64,000 nucleotides of DNA, taken from NCBI RefSeq assembly GCF_019219025.1, contig NZ_JAHUWN010000009.1:62001-126000 (forward strand), in the 5' to 3' direction. Positions 10,827 through 20,582 of the stretch are shown here, in pieces. Each line of letters opens with the position of its first letter. The stretch's first letter is position 1. Position numbers and translations under genes: made by a program. Source of the DNA: Bacillus sp. sid0103. Its GTDB lineage: Bacteria > Bacillota > Bacilli > Bacillales_B > DSM-18226. The notes under the pieces are model-generated. The model did no database searches. It had not been told where the DNA came from and saw only the letters and a program-made list of their open reading frames with translations.

Positions 10827-12387
10827 TGGACTTCTTCACTCCCTGTTTATAATTCTGAATAATTGATTTCCTTAACCAATGGTGATCATCTTCTTTTGGA
10901 TAATCACTTCGAAAATGACCGCCCCTGCTTTCTGTCCGTTTCAACGCCGCATCTGTAATGAGCTTAGCAATGGTCAGCATAAACACCTTTGTTAAGTCGT
11001 GAGTTGAACATGTATCTAAATCGATATTATCAGCCAAATATTGATTTAACCAGCCTTGCTGCTTTTTCAAATTCACTTCATTTCGAACAATCCCAACTCG
11101 TTCCATCATGAAATCCTTAATTTGTTGGACATCCGGTAATTGAACTACTTCTGCTCCCTCATTATTTGAATGAAGGTAATAATGGTTCGCTTCTACTTCT
11201 TTAGGCTCTTTCCATGTTTCATTTATCCACTTCGATAAATGTTCCCCTTGAAATAATCCTTCTAATAAGGAATTACTTGCTAAACGATTGGCACCGTGGA
11301 GTCCTGTGCAGGAGGCTTCACCGATCGCATATAACCCATCAATGGAAGTACGTCCAATTAAATCGGTTTTAATTCCACCCATTAAAAAATGACTTCCAGG
11401 AGCAACAGGAATTTTTCCCTCCGCTATTTGGATACCATTTTCCTTACATATCAATGTGATTGAAGGAAATCTTTTACTAAAGTTATCAATGGTGCTTATA
11501 TCTAAATAAACCTGTTTTCCTTTTTTTAAGTATTCATAGATTCTTTGTGAAACTACATGCCTCGGTCCGAGATCTTTTAAGGGGTGTACTCCCTCCATGA
11601 TGCGAGTCCCGTCATCTGTAACGAGAATGGCCCCTTCTCCCCTGACTGCTTCAGAAATTAATCCTTTGGTTTCACCGTTTATATATAAAAGTGTTGGATG
11701 AAATTGATTAAATTCCATATCGACGATGTCCGCACCGGCTAAATAAGCCATCGCAATACCATCCCCGCTGACGGTTTGTGCATTGGATGTATAAGTATAT
11801 AACTGACCACAACCCCCGGTTGCGATAATTACATGCCTGCCAAAAAAGCTCTGAATCGATCCATTGGTTGTTTTCGCTTTAACGCCGATACATCGATTTT
11901 GTTTGACATTTAGAAGTAATTCATAAGCGAAGGCATTTTCTTCGACAGTGATATTAGGCCTTTCTTTAAGTACACTAATCAAATACTCCATGACGTTCTT
12001 ACCAGTGGCATCACCGCCGCCATGAACGATTCGTTTCTCACTGTGTGCCCCTTCCATCCCAAGAAACAATTCACCCTTTTGATTTTTATCAAAAATATCA
12101 CCTTGAACTGCCAAATTCTTGATCAGTTCGGGTGCCGCCGAAATGACTTCTTGAACAACATCATGATTGTTGTGAAATCTTCCCGCTTCAAGCGTATCAA
12201 CAATATGCTTTGATGGGTGGTCGTTTACACCCAGTGCTGCCGCAATTCCTCCTTGGGCTAGATAAGAATTGGCCGTCCTTAATTTTTCTTTTGTGAGTAT
12301 CCTCACATTCACATCGTTAGTTAACTGAACAGCCAGCTGTAAAGCCGCTATTCCACTTCCAATGATTAATACATCATTATTTGTCAT
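10795..12387 (-). CDS. nadB: L-aspartate oxidase NadB
   Basis: FAD enzyme that oxidises L-aspartate to iminoaspartate, the first step of de novo NAD synthesis. The protein has 530 residues from ATG 12387, which follows CAGGAGG at ideal spacing; a frame extension to 12423 has no such site. FAD-binding GSGIAALQLA is at the N-terminus, TANSYLAQGGIAAA follows, substrate-loop residues are in EFNQFHPT, and HGANRLASNSLLEG is near residue 375. The C-terminal helical domain matches fumarate reductase/succinate dehydrogenase flavoproteins. It is the first gene of nadBCA and divergent from nifS. Confidence 0.97.
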   Translation of the reverse strand: MTNNDVLIIGSGIAALQLAVQLTNDVNVRILTKEKLRTANSYLAQGGIAAALGVNDHPSKHIVDTLEAGRFHNNHDVVQEVISAAPELIKNLAVQGDIFDKNQKGELFLGMEGAHSEKRIVHGGGDATGKNVMEYLISVLKERPNITVEENAFAYELLLNVKQNRCIGVKAKTTNGSIQSFFGRHVIIATGGCGQLYTYTSNAQTVSGDGIAMAYLAGADIVDMEFNQFHPTLLYINGETKGLISEAVRGEGAILVTDDGTRIMEGVHPLKDLGPRHVVSQRIYEYLKKGKQVYLDISTIDNFSKRFPSITLICKENGIQIAEGKIPVAPGSHFLMGGIKTDLIGRTSIDGLYAIGEASCTGLHGANRLASNSLLEGLFQGEHLSKWINETWKEPKEVEANHYYLHSNNEGAEVVQLPDVQQIKDFMMERVGIVRNEVNLKKQQGWLNQYLADNIDLDTCSTHDLTKVFMLTIAKLITDAALKRTESRGGHFRSDYPKEDDHHWLRKSIIQNYKQGVKKSNEHIETALAT

Positions 12388-12400
12388 GTATTGACCCTCC

Positions 12401-12422
12401 TGACATAACAGGTGTCTTGACA
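12401..12422. promoter_or_regulatory. Probable NiaR operator in the nadB-nifS divergent region
   Basis: Just upstream of the nadB ribosome-binding site lies TGACATAACAGGTGTCTTGACA. It contains GACA/TGTC half-sites in inverted arrangement and the ACAGGTGTCTT core typical of NiaR (YrxA) sites in Bacillus. It separates nadBCA from nifS-niaR, both NiaR targets in B. subtilis. The core match is from memory of the motif, so assignment is inference. Confidence 0.6.
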
Positions 12423-12553
12423 TATATATTTACATAGAATTAAACTAAAAACAAGTATTTTTATAGAAAAGTAGAAATGCCATTTATCGAACTTGACTGT
12501 TACTAAGTTTAGGTTGATTCCATATCCTAAAAAATAAGAATGGGAGAACAATC

Positions 12554-13699
12554 ATGAAATATTTTGATTTTGCAGCGACTACTCCACTAGACCAAGATGC
12601 AGCAGAGGTATATTTGAAAGTTGCAACGGAATACTTTGGTAACGCAAGCAGTCTCCACGATTTTGGCGGCCAATCAGCTGCCTTACTTGAGAATTGCCGC
12701 GAAGAATTGGCCAGTCTTTTAGGAATTGATAAAAATGGCCTGTTCTTTACAAGTGGTGGTACTGAGGGGAATTTTTTAGCCATAGAAGCTTTATTATCCA
12801 CGCCCAAAAAAGAGGGAAAACATATTATTGCAGGAATCGCGGAGCATTCATCCATCCATGGAATCCTTACTCGACTACAGGGATCCGGATATGAAATCAC
12901 ACTGCTGCCGTTTAACTCAAAAGGCCTGATTGATCAAGACCAGCTCATCCATTCAATTAAACCAGAAACGATTCTTATAGTACTTCAGCATGTGAACTCT
13001 GAAATCGGCACCATCCAGCCAATCGATGAAATCGCAAGGATTTCCAGGGCTCATGATATCCATCTTCACAGTGATTTTGTTCAATCTTTTGGAAAAATCG
13101 ATGTTAAAAGGATTGCACCACTTGTCAGCAGTTTTTCTTTTTCAGGTCATAAAATATATGGCCCAAAAGGGATTGGGGGAGTATACGTTGATCCTCATCT
13201 TAAATGGAAGCCTTTTTTTCTAGGAAGCACTCATGAAAGTGGATTTCGCCCAGGCACCTTAAATGTTCCAGCCATTGCTGCGATGACAGTCGCCGCACAA
13301 AAAATAACCGGAAAATTGCAAGAAGATACTACTAAATATCATTTGTTGCGGAGAACCTTTATTGATGCGCTTGAACCGATTAAAGAAAGAGTGGAAATAT
13401 TTCAAGCTGACGATGGCTCGCAGCTCGCTCATATTATAGGGCTTCGGATTTCTGGAATTGAGGGCCAATGGATGATGTTAGAATGCAATCGGCTTGGCTT
13501 TGCCATTTCAACAGGAAGTGCCTGTCAAATTGGCATGCAATCCCCTGCAAAAGTGAGCCAGGCATTAGGATTAACCGCTGCCGAAGCAAAGGAATTTATC
13601 CGTATTTCGTTTGGCCAGTCCAATTCCTTAGAAGATGTCATGAAGCTTGGGGAAAGTATCGTTCAAATCGTTCATGCATTCAAGGCTGCCGTTATATAA
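12554..13699 (+). CDS. nifS: NifS-type cysteine desulfurase of the NAD locus
   Basis: PLP enzyme that releases sulfur from cysteine; in B. subtilis this copy assembles the Fe-S cluster of NadA. The 381-residue protein starts FDFAATTPLDQDAA. PLP-binding residues include FTSGGTEGNFLA, HVNSEIGTIQPI, and the Schiff-base lysine in SFSGHKIYGPKGIGG. The catalytic cysteine lies in STGSACQIGMQSPA. It starts at ATG after GGGAGAACAATC and is followed by niaR 54 bp later. The location opposite nadBCA supports the NadA-maturation role. Confidence 0.95.
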   Translation: MKYFDFAATTPLDQDAAEVYLKVATEYFGNASSLHDFGGQSAALLENCREELASLLGIDKNGLFFTSGGTEGNFLAIEALLSTPKKEGKHIIAGIAEHSSIHGILTRLQGSGYEITLLPFNSKGLIDQDQLIHSIKPETILIVLQHVNSEIGTIQPIDEIARISRAHDIHLHSDFVQSFGKIDVKRIAPLVSSFSFSGHKIYGPKGIGGVYVDPHLKWKPFFLGSTHESGFRPGTLNVPAIAAMTVAAQKITGKLQEDTTKYHLLRRTFIDALEPIKERVEIFQADDGSQLAHIIGLRISGIEGQWMMLECNRLGFAISTGSACQIGMQSPAKVSQALGLTAAEAKEFIRISFGQSNSLEDVMKLGESIVQIVHAFKAAVI

Positions 13700-13753
13700 A
13701 AAAAATAAACTGTGCTAAAATAGTAAAACAGCAATAACAATAGGGGGAATTTT

Positions 13754-14293
13754 ATGGCAGAGCAAAAAAAAATATTGGGAGAGGAAAGGAGGTCATTTAT
13801 TTTACAACTGCTTAAAGACAGTCCTGTCCCGTTGACAGGAAGTGAACTTGCCAATCGAACCAATGTTAGCAGACAGGTGATTGTCGGGGATGTCACCCTT
13901 CTTAAAGCAAAGAATGAACCAATTATTGCCACAAGCCAAGGTTATATTTATTTAAAGCAAAATGCCAGCAATTATTCTTTTGAAAGAACGATTGCATGCA
14001 GGCATTCACCTGATGACACCGAAAAAGAACTGAATTTGCTCGTTGACCATGGGGTATTAGTGAAGGATGTCAAAATAGAACATCCCGTGTACGGTAAATT
14101 AACGACTCAGATCATGGTTTCAAACCGCCAGGAAGTAAAGCAATTCTTACAAAGGTTAAAAACAACCAATGCCAGCTTACTATCAGAGTTAACTGGAGGT
14201 GCTCATTTACATACAATAGCTGCCTCCAGTGAACAGGCTCTCGAAAAAGCAGAATTAGCACTTTTGGCAGAAGGAATACTAATAAATTCTTGA
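13754..14293 (+). CDS. niaR: NiaR, niacin-responsive repressor of NAD genes
   Basis: Transcriptional repressor (YrxA) that turns off nad genes when nicotinic acid is present. It has 179 residues: an N-terminal winged HTH (residues ~8-60, RRSFILQLLKDSPVPLTGSELANR then VSRQVIVGDV) and a C-terminal 3H domain with conserved histidines in RHSPDD, DHG and GGAHLHTI, which bind metal and ligand. The ATG follows AGGGGGAAT. It is in an operon with nifS, facing the nadBCA operon it probably controls, and is followed by a clear terminator. Confidence 0.93.
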   Translation: MAEQKKILGEERRSFILQLLKDSPVPLTGSELANRTNVSRQVIVGDVTLLKAKNEPIIATSQGYIYLKQNASNYSFERTIACRHSPDDTEKELNLLVDHGVLVKDVKIEHPVYGKLTTQIMVSNRQEVKQFLQRLKTTNASLLSELTGGAHLHTIAASSEQALEKAELALLAEGILINS

Positions 14294-14308
14294 TATGCAA
14301 CAGCGAAA

Positions 14309-14338
14309 GTAGTGGATTTAACATCTACTGCTTTTTTT
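14309..14338 (+). terminator. Terminator of nifS-niaR
   Basis: GTAGTGGAT pairs with ATCTACTGC (two G-T wobbles) around TTAAC, followed by seven T, 15 bp after the niaR stop. Confidence 0.8.
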
Positions 14339-14403
14339 GTACTCCATTGGGCCTTTATAGTGGAGGACATTACTTGGTAAAAAAAAGTAATATCCGTTAA
14401 AAC

Positions 14404-14438
14404 AAAAAAAGCTTCCTATCATAAGGATAGGACAGCTT
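14404..14438 (-). terminator. Terminator of pheA
   Basis: The minus strand folds AAGCTGTCCTATC onto GATAGGAAGCTT with one bulge and a five-base loop, then seven T. It lies convergent to the niaR terminator. Confidence 0.85.
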
Positions 14439-14447
14439 CAATGTTTA

Positions 14448-15311
14448 TTAATTATATATTTCATTTTTAACGGAAAGTGATGGATAGGAACCGAGGATTC
14501 GGACACCACAGCCTAATGCCTCGATTTCCGCGATTGCTCCTGGAATTAACACCTCATCCATTTTCATTTCAAGATCAATAATGAAAAAGTAATTGCCAAT
14601 TCCTGTTTTCATCGGTCTTGATTCAATCTTAGATAAGTTTAATTTTCTCCAGGCAAATGCAGATAGCACCTGATGAAGAGCCCCCGCTTGATCGGATGGA
14701 AGGGTAACCATCAGCGTTGTTTTATAATGAGTTGAACCGCTGATGGACTGAAAATCAAGGTCTTTCTCAGAAAGAACAACAAAGCGGGTATGATTATAAT
14801 CAAAATCGTGGACATCCCTTTTCACAATCGATAACCCATACTCCTGTGCAGCAAGCTCATTGGCAATCGCAGCAATTTGCAAGTCAGGGTTTTCCATTAC
14901 CATCATTGCGGCGGCAGCAGTGGAAGATACACTTTCAAATGGAACACCTTTGAAATGGTTATGTAAAAATTTATGGCATTGGGCAATGGCATGTGAGTGG
15001 CTATACACTTTGCTGACACCCTGCCAATTTTCCTTATTATTTGGATGAACCATCAAATGCTGCTTGATTGGTAAAGTGATTTCCCCAATAATTGGTATTT
15101 GGACAACTTGTGTTAAATAATCTAGTGTAATATTTACTGAGCCTTCCAATGCATTTTCGATTGGAACGACAGCTAGTTCTACTTCTTTATCTACAATAGC
15201 ATCCATACTTGCAGGAATTGTTTGATAGGGCTCAAGTTCAAATCCCTGAAAAACTTTTTTCACGGCTAATTCTGTGAATGTAGCTTTTGGTCCTAAGTAC
15301 CCAACTTTCAC
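14448..15311 (-). CDS. pheA: Prephenate dehydratase PheA
   Basis: Converts prephenate to phenylpyruvate in phenylalanine synthesis. It has 287 residues: two-lobed catalytic domain (GYLGPKATFTELAV at the N-terminus; the catalytic TRF motif in NHTRFVVL near residue 170) and a C-terminal ACT domain from ~200 with the feedback-binding ESRPMKTGIGNYFF. Start is GTG at 15311 after AAGGAGTGGGG. It follows pheB, as in B. subtilis. No tyrosine or chorismate mutase domain is fused. Confidence 0.97.
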   Translation of the reverse strand: MKVGYLGPKATFTELAVKKVFQGFELEPYQTIPASMDAIVDKEVELAVVPIENALEGSVNITLDYLTQVVQIPIIGEITLPIKQHLMVHPNNKENWQGVSKVYSHSHAIAQCHKFLHNHFKGVPFESVSSTAAAAMMVMENPDLQIAAIANELAAQEYGLSIVKRDVHDFDYNHTRFVVLSEKDLDFQSISGSTHYKTTLMVTLPSDQAGALHQVLSAFAWRKLNLSKIESRPMKTGIGNYFFIIDLEMKMDEVLIPGAIAEIEALGCGVRILGSYPSLSVKNEIYN

Positions 15312-15367
15312 TGTTTCCCCACTCCTTATTTTTTAAAAAGAAAGCTGAGAGCCAGTGGTAGTTATTT

Positions 15368-15808
15368 CTACACACCTGTTCCCAGCACTTCTACCTTTTC
15401 TACAAATTCGAGTTTTCTTAGTTCTTTTAGCAACTCTTCAATTTCCATGATAATGTTTGAAGTGTTTAATGAGAGTGTCACATTTGCCCTGCTTTGCAAC
15501 GGAATCGTTTGGTGAAGGGTAACCACATTACAGCCTGAGTTTGCAACAACACTGAGCAATTTAGACAGCGTTCCTGAGCGATCTTCCAAATGAAAGAAAA
15601 GCGAGACAATCTTTTCCTTCTTAATGGTAGAGAAAGGAAATACAGTATCTCTGTATTTATAAAAGGCACTTCGGCTTAAATCTGCTTTTTGGACAGCATC
15701 CGCAACGGATTCGGCCTTACCTCTTTCCAGCATTTCTTTCACATCAAGTGTCTTTTTCATCGCTTCTGGCAAAACATCTTCACGCACTAAGTAAAATTTT
15801 TTATCCAT
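15368..15808 (-). CDS. pheB: ACT-domain protein PheB
   Basis: A 146-residue regulatory-type protein with an N-terminal helical segment ([15 protein letters not shown], then [18 protein letters not shown], which resembles a small HTH) and a C-terminal ACT domain (about 70-146). Gene position before pheA and the ACT fold suggest a role in aromatic amino acid metabolism, but its activity is unknown. ATG at 15808 agrees with homologues; GTG at 15817 is an alternative. It may be co-transcribed with obg upstream (42 bp gap). Confidence 0.9.
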   Translation of the reverse strand: MDKKFYLVREDVLPEAMKKTLDVKEMLERGKAESVADAVQKADLSRSAFYKYRDTVFPFSTIKKEKIVSLFFHLEDRSGTLSKLLSVVANSGCNVVTLHQTIPLQSRANVTLSLNTSNIIMEIEELLKELRKLEFVEKVEVLGTGV

Positions 15809-15850
15809 TTTTATCACTCTACCTTACTTTCTTCTGGACAGAGACCCTTT

Positions 15851-17143
15851 TTACTCAATAAACTCAAATTCAAACTCTAATATTTTCACAATATCCCCGT
15901 CTTTTGCTCCTCTTTGTCTTAACGCATCATCCACACCTAGACCACGAAGTTGACGTGCAAAACGGCGAACGGATTCTTCTCTTGAAAAGTCTGTCATTTT
16001 AAAGAGTTTATCTGTTTTTTCACCAGAGACGACAAATGTGCCATTCGGTTCTCTTGTAATTTTAAATGCTTCCGGTTCTGCCTCGTGCTTATAAAGAACA
16101 CGATGCACACCTGTTGTTTCTTCTTCCTCATGCTCAAGCGGAAATTCAGGTGTTTCCTCAATCTTATCGGCAACAGCATACAATAGTTCACGCAGCCCTT
16201 TTCTTGTGACCGCAGAAATCGGGAAGATCGGATAATCCTCTTCAAGCTGCTCTTTAAACTTTTTCAAATTTTCCTCTGCTTCAGGCATATCCATTTTATT
16301 GGCGACAATGATTTGCGGACGCTCCGTTAAACGTAAATTATATTCACTTAATTCACGATTAATGGTCTGGTAGTCCTCATATGGGTCTCTGCCTTCCATC
16401 GCAGCCATATCAATGACATGGACAATAACCCTTGTCCGTTCAATATGCCGTAAGAATTGATGACCAAGGCCTACCCCTTCACTCGCCCCTTCAATCAATC
16501 CCGGAAGGTCTGCCATAACAAAGCTTCTGCCATCTTCTGTTTCTACCATCCCAAGATTCGGAACAATGGTTGTAAAATGGTATTCAGCGATTTTTGGCCT
16601 TGCCGAAGAAACTACTGATAATAGTGTCGATTTTCCAACACTTGGAAATCCAACTAGACCGACATCAGCAAGCAGCTTTAATTCAAGGATTACTTCACGT
16701 TCTTGACCTGGTTCTCCATTTTCAGAGAGTTCTGGTGCAGGATTTGCTGGTGTAGCAAATCGTGAATTTCCGCGCCCGCCACGGCCTCCTCTTGCAATAA
16801 TTGCTTGTTGTTCATTTTCGACTAAATCAGCAATAACTTCTTTCGTATTGGCATCAATCACCACTGTTCCAGGCGGTACCTTAACAATCATATCCTTTGC
16901 GCCGGCACCGTGCTGGTTTTTGGACATGCCATGCTCGCCACGCGGTGCTTTAAAATGACGCTGATAACGGAAATCCATTAACGTACGTAACCCTTCATTT
17001 ACTTCAAATACCACATTGGCACCTTTGCCGCCGTCCCCGCCAGCTGGACCGCCTTTTGGTATATATTTTTCCTTACGGAACGCGACCATACCATTACCGC
17101 CGTCTCCGCCTTTTACATAAATCTTCGTTTGATCAACAAACAT
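15851..17143 (-). CDS. obg: Obg (CgtA) ribosome-associated GTPase
   Basis: Essential GTPase acting in 50S assembly, stress response and initiation of sporulation. It has 430 residues: glycine-rich Obg domain ([19 protein letters not shown] onward, to ~158), G domain (G1 [12 protein letters not shown]3 [20 protein letters not shown]4 NKMD) and a C-terminal OCT domain (~350-430). The ATG at 17143 follows GGAGG with six bases of spacing; an 11-residue longer frame lacks a site. It lies 59 bp after spo0B, the conserved spo0B-obg pair. Confidence 0.98.
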   Translation of the reverse strand: MFVDQTKIYVKGGDGGNGMVAFRKEKYIPKGGPAGGDGGKGANVVFEVNEGLRTLMDFRYQRHFKAPRGEHGMSKNQHGAGAKDMIVKVPPGTVVIDANTKEVIADLVENEQQAIIARGGRGGRGNSRFATPANPAPELSENGEPGQEREVILELKLLADVGLVGFPSVGKSTLLSVVSSARPKIAEYHFTTIVPNLGMVETEDGRSFVMADLPGLIEGASEGVGLGHQFLRHIERTRVIVHVIDMAAMEGRDPYEDYQTINRELSEYNLRLTERPQIIVANKMDMPEAEENLKKFKEQLEEDYPIFPISAVTRKGLRELLYAVADKIEETPEFPLEHEEEETTGVHRVLYKHEAEPEAFKITREPNGTFVVSGEKTDKLFKMTDFSREESVRRFARQLRGLGVDDALRQRGAKDGDIVKILEFEFEFIE

Positions 17144-17202
17144 CTTATTCCTCCAGTCTGCATTTCGAATCAACAAATGTCACGAAAAGTGTCTTAACTT
17201 TC

Positions 17203-17745
17203 CTATTTTTTTTGATAAGGTATATAAACTTCTAATGCGAGTTCGTTTTCTGAGAAGTCCTTGACCACTATATCGAGTAGACAATTGGGTTCTGCAAGGA
17301 ATTCTTCTATTACATCACTTTTTATTATTATCCCGCTAAAATCAAAAAAGAAACGAAGCCCCTTTGATTGCTGATCAATTGTTATGGATAAATGATTTTC
17401 TTGGAAGGCTTCAATCGCCTCGTTTAAACAATTAAAAAAAAGGCCAGTCCACTCTGTTATCATTTCCTCATTAATTTGGAAAGATTTTGTATCTTGAAAC
17501 ACTTCATATTCCAGCTTAAAGGATGGATTCTCCCAATTTGATTTTAACAGCAGAGAGGCAAACATAGGCATTTTCAAATTGGAAAGCTTTGACTCGTGCT
17601 GTGCTTCTATGATAATTTCATCGATGACCGCTCTAGCCCTGTCGATTCGATTTAAATCTAAGTTCCCCTTTATTAATTGAAGCCTATTTAACCAATCATG
17701 TCGAGAATGACGCAGCACCTCAACAATATCCCATACTTTCTCCAT
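17203..17745 (-). CDS. spo0B: Sporulation initiation phosphotransferase Spo0B
   Basis: Relays phosphate from Spo0F~P to Spo0A in the sporulation phosphorelay. The 180-residue protein has the four-helix-bundle hairpin with LRHSRHDWLNRLQLIKGN; the second His (residue 16 here) corresponds to the phosphorylated His30 of B. subtilis. The shorter N-terminus relative to B. subtilis is notable. The C-terminal ATPase-like domain (about 75-180) has no ATP-binding motifs, as expected. ATG follows GGGAGTGTACCT. It is separated from rpmA by a terminator and should have its own promoter. Confidence 0.95.
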   Translation of the reverse strand: MEKVWDIVEVLRHSRHDWLNRLQLIKGNLDLNRIDRARAVIDEIIIEAQHESKLSNLKMPMFASLLLKSNWENPSFKLEYEVFQDTKSFQINEEMITEWTGLFFNCLNEAIEAFQENHLSITIDQQSKGLRFFFDFSGIIIKSDVIEEFLAEPNCLLDIVVKDFSENELALEVYIPYQKK

Positions 17746-17788
17746 AGGTACACTCCCACATTAAGTGTCTCAACACCATTTTGCTGAT

Positions 17789-17816
17789 AGTATATCAAAA
17801 AATTAACTATGAGTAA
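17789..17816 (-). promoter_or_regulatory. Candidate spo0B-obg promoter
   Basis: On the minus strand TATACT (17789-17794) is preceded at 16 bp by a weak TTACTC. It lies in the 210-bp gap between the rpmA terminator and spo0B, where B. subtilis also has a promoter. The -35 is poor. Confidence 0.35.
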
Positions 17817-17910
17817 GCTTATTTTTGTGATGAAAGATTATTTGAGGCAAAAAAGAAGCATCTACGAAGCGTTTTCCCGAAGTATATTATGGAAGGAAAA
17901 ATTCGTTAGC

Positions 17911-17946
17911 AAAAAGAAAACTCTAACCAAACAGGTTAGAGTTTTC
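17911..17946 (-). terminator. Terminator of the rplU-prp-rpmA operon
   Basis: GAAAACTCTAACC pairs perfectly with GGTTAGAGTTTTC around a five-base loop, followed by T residues, 9 bp after rpmA. Confidence 0.9.
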
Positions 17947-17955
17947 GCTAGTTCC

Positions 17956-18249
<294 letters not shown>

Positions 18250-18591
18250 TTATTCCACCTCCTGCTTTTTGAAGGTAATCTTTATGTGCTTTCCGTATTC
18301 TTCTTCAATCGTACGCAATGAAACAGTCATACCTTCTAGAAGAAGTTGTACTCTCTCATGAATGTCTCCCGGAAGATTTTCCGGTACAACACAGCGGAGA
18401 AAGCCGCTTTCATGCTCAATCTCGGGCGTAACACCTGTTAGAGCGTGCACAGCGTTGATTGATCCAATGGATACTGAAGATACGCCTGCACAGACGATAT
18501 CCTTGCCTCGATTGGCGAAAAATGCATGACCACTTATTTCGAATGATTGAATAAATCCGGACTCAGTACGATTAATCGTAATTTGAATCAT
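18250..18591 (-). CDS. prp: Ribosomal-processing cysteine protease Prp
   Basis: Cleaves the N-terminal leader of bL27 (known as ysxB in B. subtilis). The 113-residue protein has the predicted catalytic dyad His22 in SGHAFFANRGKDIVCAG and Cys34, separated by the usual distance. It lies between rplU and rpmA, the fixed position in Firmicutes that have leader-type bL27. The ribosome-binding site is weak (AAGGTG), and translation may depend on coupling to rplU. Confidence 0.95.
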   Translation of the reverse strand: MIQITINRTESGFIQSFEISGHAFFANRGKDIVCAGVSSVSIGSINAVHALTGVTPEIEHESGFLRCVVPENLPGDIHERVQLLLEGMTVSLRTIEEEYGKHIKITFKKQEVE

Positions 18592-18606
18592 CTATAAGTC
18601 AACACC

Positions 18607-18915
18607 TTACGCGTTGATTTTTTCGATGACTACTTTAGTGTAAGGTTGACGATGACCTTGCTTCTTACGGTTGTTTTTCTTCGCCTTGTACTTGAAAACA
18701 ATGATTTTCTTTTGACGGCCTTGTTTTTCAACTTTAGCTGTAACTGTAGCACCTGCAACAACAGGAGAACCTACTTTTACATTTTCACCGCCAACGAAAA
18801 GAACCTTGTCAAAAGTAACTGTTTCACCAGCCTCAACATCTAATTTCTCAATGTAGATAGCTTGGCCTTCTTCGACTTTCAATTGCTTACCGCCAGTTTC
18901 GATAATTGCGTACAT
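18607..18915 (-). CDS. rplU: 50S ribosomal protein bL21
   Basis: Large-subunit ribosomal protein. It has 102 residues from ATG 18915 ([18 protein letters not shown]), placed after AAGGAGG; a GTG nine bases upstream overlaps that site and is rejected. The C-terminal basic tail ([20 protein letters not shown]) binds rRNA. First gene of rplU-prp-rpmA, preceded by an L21 leader RNA and a promoter. Confidence 0.98.
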   Translation of the reverse strand: MYAIIETGGKQLKVEEGQAIYIEKLDVEAGETVTFDKVLFVGGENVKVGSPVVAGATVTAKVEKQGRQKKIIVFKYKAKKNNRKKQGHRQPYTKVVIEKINA

Positions 18916-19027
18916 GAACTGCACCTCCTTATAAACTCAGACTCGCCATAGACAGGCGCTTTAAGCAAAAGCTTAAGACTTAGTACCTGTTCTGTGCGGT
19001 TGTAGCACGGGTGCTACAAACATAACA
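18916..19027 (-). ncRNA. L21 leader (autoregulatory mRNA element)
   Basis: The 5' untranslated region of rplU contains the paired segments GTAGCACCCGTGCTAC and CTTAAGCTTTTGCTTAAAG, then GCGCCTGTC..., matching the position and general form of the Firmicutes L21 leader, to which bL21 is thought to bind. Both hairpins are visible; the family assignment rests on position and recognition by eye. Confidence 0.75.
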
Positions 19028-19033
19028 TTAAAA

Positions 19034-19062
19034 TCCTAACATATTCTAGGCAAAAGTGTCAA
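19034..19062 (-). promoter_or_regulatory. Sigma-A-type promoter of rplU operon
   Basis: The minus strand has TTGACA, 17 bp spacer, TTAGGA. The -35 is perfect and the -10 weak. Predicted start fits the 5' end of the L21 leader. Confidence 0.55.
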
Positions 19063-19085
19063 TAGAATTTTAGAAAGATCATGTT

Positions 19086-20543
19086 TCAATCCAATCCTTT
19101 TTGGGCAATCTCGTTTACATCGCCGAACTGCTTTAAAACATAGTAATGGCGGTTAGACGGCTGAATCAAAAAATAGAACTTTAAATGTAAGAGTTCTTCT
19201 AATGCTTCTCGATGGGCTTCATTAGGTCCTAGAAACTGCTCTTTCACCTCAGCAGTCGTTTCGACTAAGACGGCTTCAAATTCGGAATAGCGATGCTCTA
19301 GCAGTTCACGCTCAAGCCTAAAGCCGACCGTTTCTGGACTTAGAATCCGCCCCGTCCCATCACAAACAGGACACTTCACCTCGAGTGCCTCTGAAAGAGT
19401 AACCTTCGTTTTCTTGCGTGTCAGTTGAAGAATCCCTAGAGGGGTAAATCCTATCATCTTAGTTCTTTTTTGATCTTTGGTTAACTCCATTTCCATCAGA
19501 GTCAGAATGGCTTGCTTGTCCTTTTCGCGTCTCATATCAATGAAATCAATGAGGACAATTCCGCCGATATCGCGCAGACGCAGCTGCCTGACTATTTCCT
19601 TTGCAGCCAACAAATTCGTTTTTAACACCGTTTCCTGATAATCGGACTTTCCGGAAAATTTACCCGTGTTCACATCAATTATCGTTAACGCTTCGGTTTC
19701 GTCAAAAATCAGATAGGCGCCGTGATCAAGCCAGACTATACGCTTGAGGGCTTTATCAATTTCATGCTCCACATTATGTACAGAAAAGATATTTTCTTTC
19801 CCATTGTAATAAATATGTTTGACCCTGTCATTTTGCTCCTCGGCTAGCTTTTTTACTGATAAGTCATCGACGATTACTTCTCCATCAGTCATCCTAGCCA
19901 CTTTATCCAAGATCAATTCGATGATAGTATCTTTTTGAAAAATAATTCCCGGCTTTTTGAGGGAAGCAGTTTTCAGGATGAGATGTTGATGCTGCTCGCG
20001 CAATTTCTCTAGTTCCGTTTGGATTTCCTCTTCCGTACTAGATAGAGAAGAGGTCCGGAATATGATTCCTTCTTCGTCTGTCTTTAAACGGCTGCCGATT
20101 CGACGCAGGGCGGCTTGTTGTTTATCATCCGCAATTTTTTTTGAAACGGCTACATATCGACCCTTTGGCATGTAAATCAAATTAGGACCCGCGATTTCAA
20201 TAATCCCTGTTACTCGGGCACCTTTCGTACCGGTTGCATCCTTGTCGACCTGAACGAGCATTTTTTCACCCTGATGGACGAAAGTGCTAACGTTTTTTTC
20301 TTTTTCAGCCGATAAGAGATATGAAGGAAGGACATCCCGGTGTAAATAAGCATTTTTCTCCTCGCCTATATCAATGAACACTGCATTCATCCCAGGCAAT
20401 ACTTTCGTCACAGTCCCAAAATAAAGATTACCGACCAGCGATCGATGTTCTGGCCGGTCAAATAGGATGGTTTCAACACGGTTGTCATTCAAATAAGCAA
20501 ATCGCTTTTCACGTGAATTGTAATTAATTATTAATCTTTCCAA
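19086..20543 (-). CDS. rng: RNase G/E-family ribonuclease
   Basis: Endoribonuclease of the RNase E/G family. The 485-residue protein has an S1 domain near the N-terminus (NLYFGTVTKVLPGMNAVFIDIGEEKNAYLH, about 40-110), the catalytic DNase I-like domain with metal-binding aspartates in TIIDVNTGKFSG and GIVLIDFIDM, and the Zn-link CPVCDGTG. B. subtilis lacks this gene, but several other Bacillaceae carry one at this site between spoIVFB and rplU. Start is TTG at 20543 after GTGAGGTC. No long RNase E-type C-terminal scaffold. Confidence 0.92.
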   Translation of the reverse strand: MERLIINYNSREKRFAYLNDNRVETILFDRPEHRSLVGNLYFGTVTKVLPGMNAVFIDIGEEKNAYLHRDVLPSYLLSAEKEKNVSTFVHQGEKMLVQVDKDATGTKGARVTGIIEIAGPNLIYMPKGRYVAVSKKIADDKQQAALRRIGSRLKTDEEGIIFRTSSLSSTEEEIQTELEKLREQHQHLILKTASLKKPGIIFQKDTIIELILDKVARMTDGEVIVDDLSVKKLAEEQNDRVKHIYYNGKENIFSVHNVEHEIDKALKRIVWLDHGAYLIFDETEALTIIDVNTGKFSGKSDYQETVLKTNLLAAKEIVRQLRLRDIGGIVLIDFIDMRREKDKQAILTLMEMELTKDQKRTKMIGFTPLGILQLTRKKTKVTLSEALEVKCPVCDGTGRILSPETVGFRLERELLEHRYSEFEAVLVETTAEVKEQFLGPNEAHREALEELLHLKFYFLIQPSNRHYYVLKQFGDVNEIAQKGLD

Positions 20544-20582
20544 ACAAGCGACCTCACTTTTTTCTTTTTATTATACTCTTTT

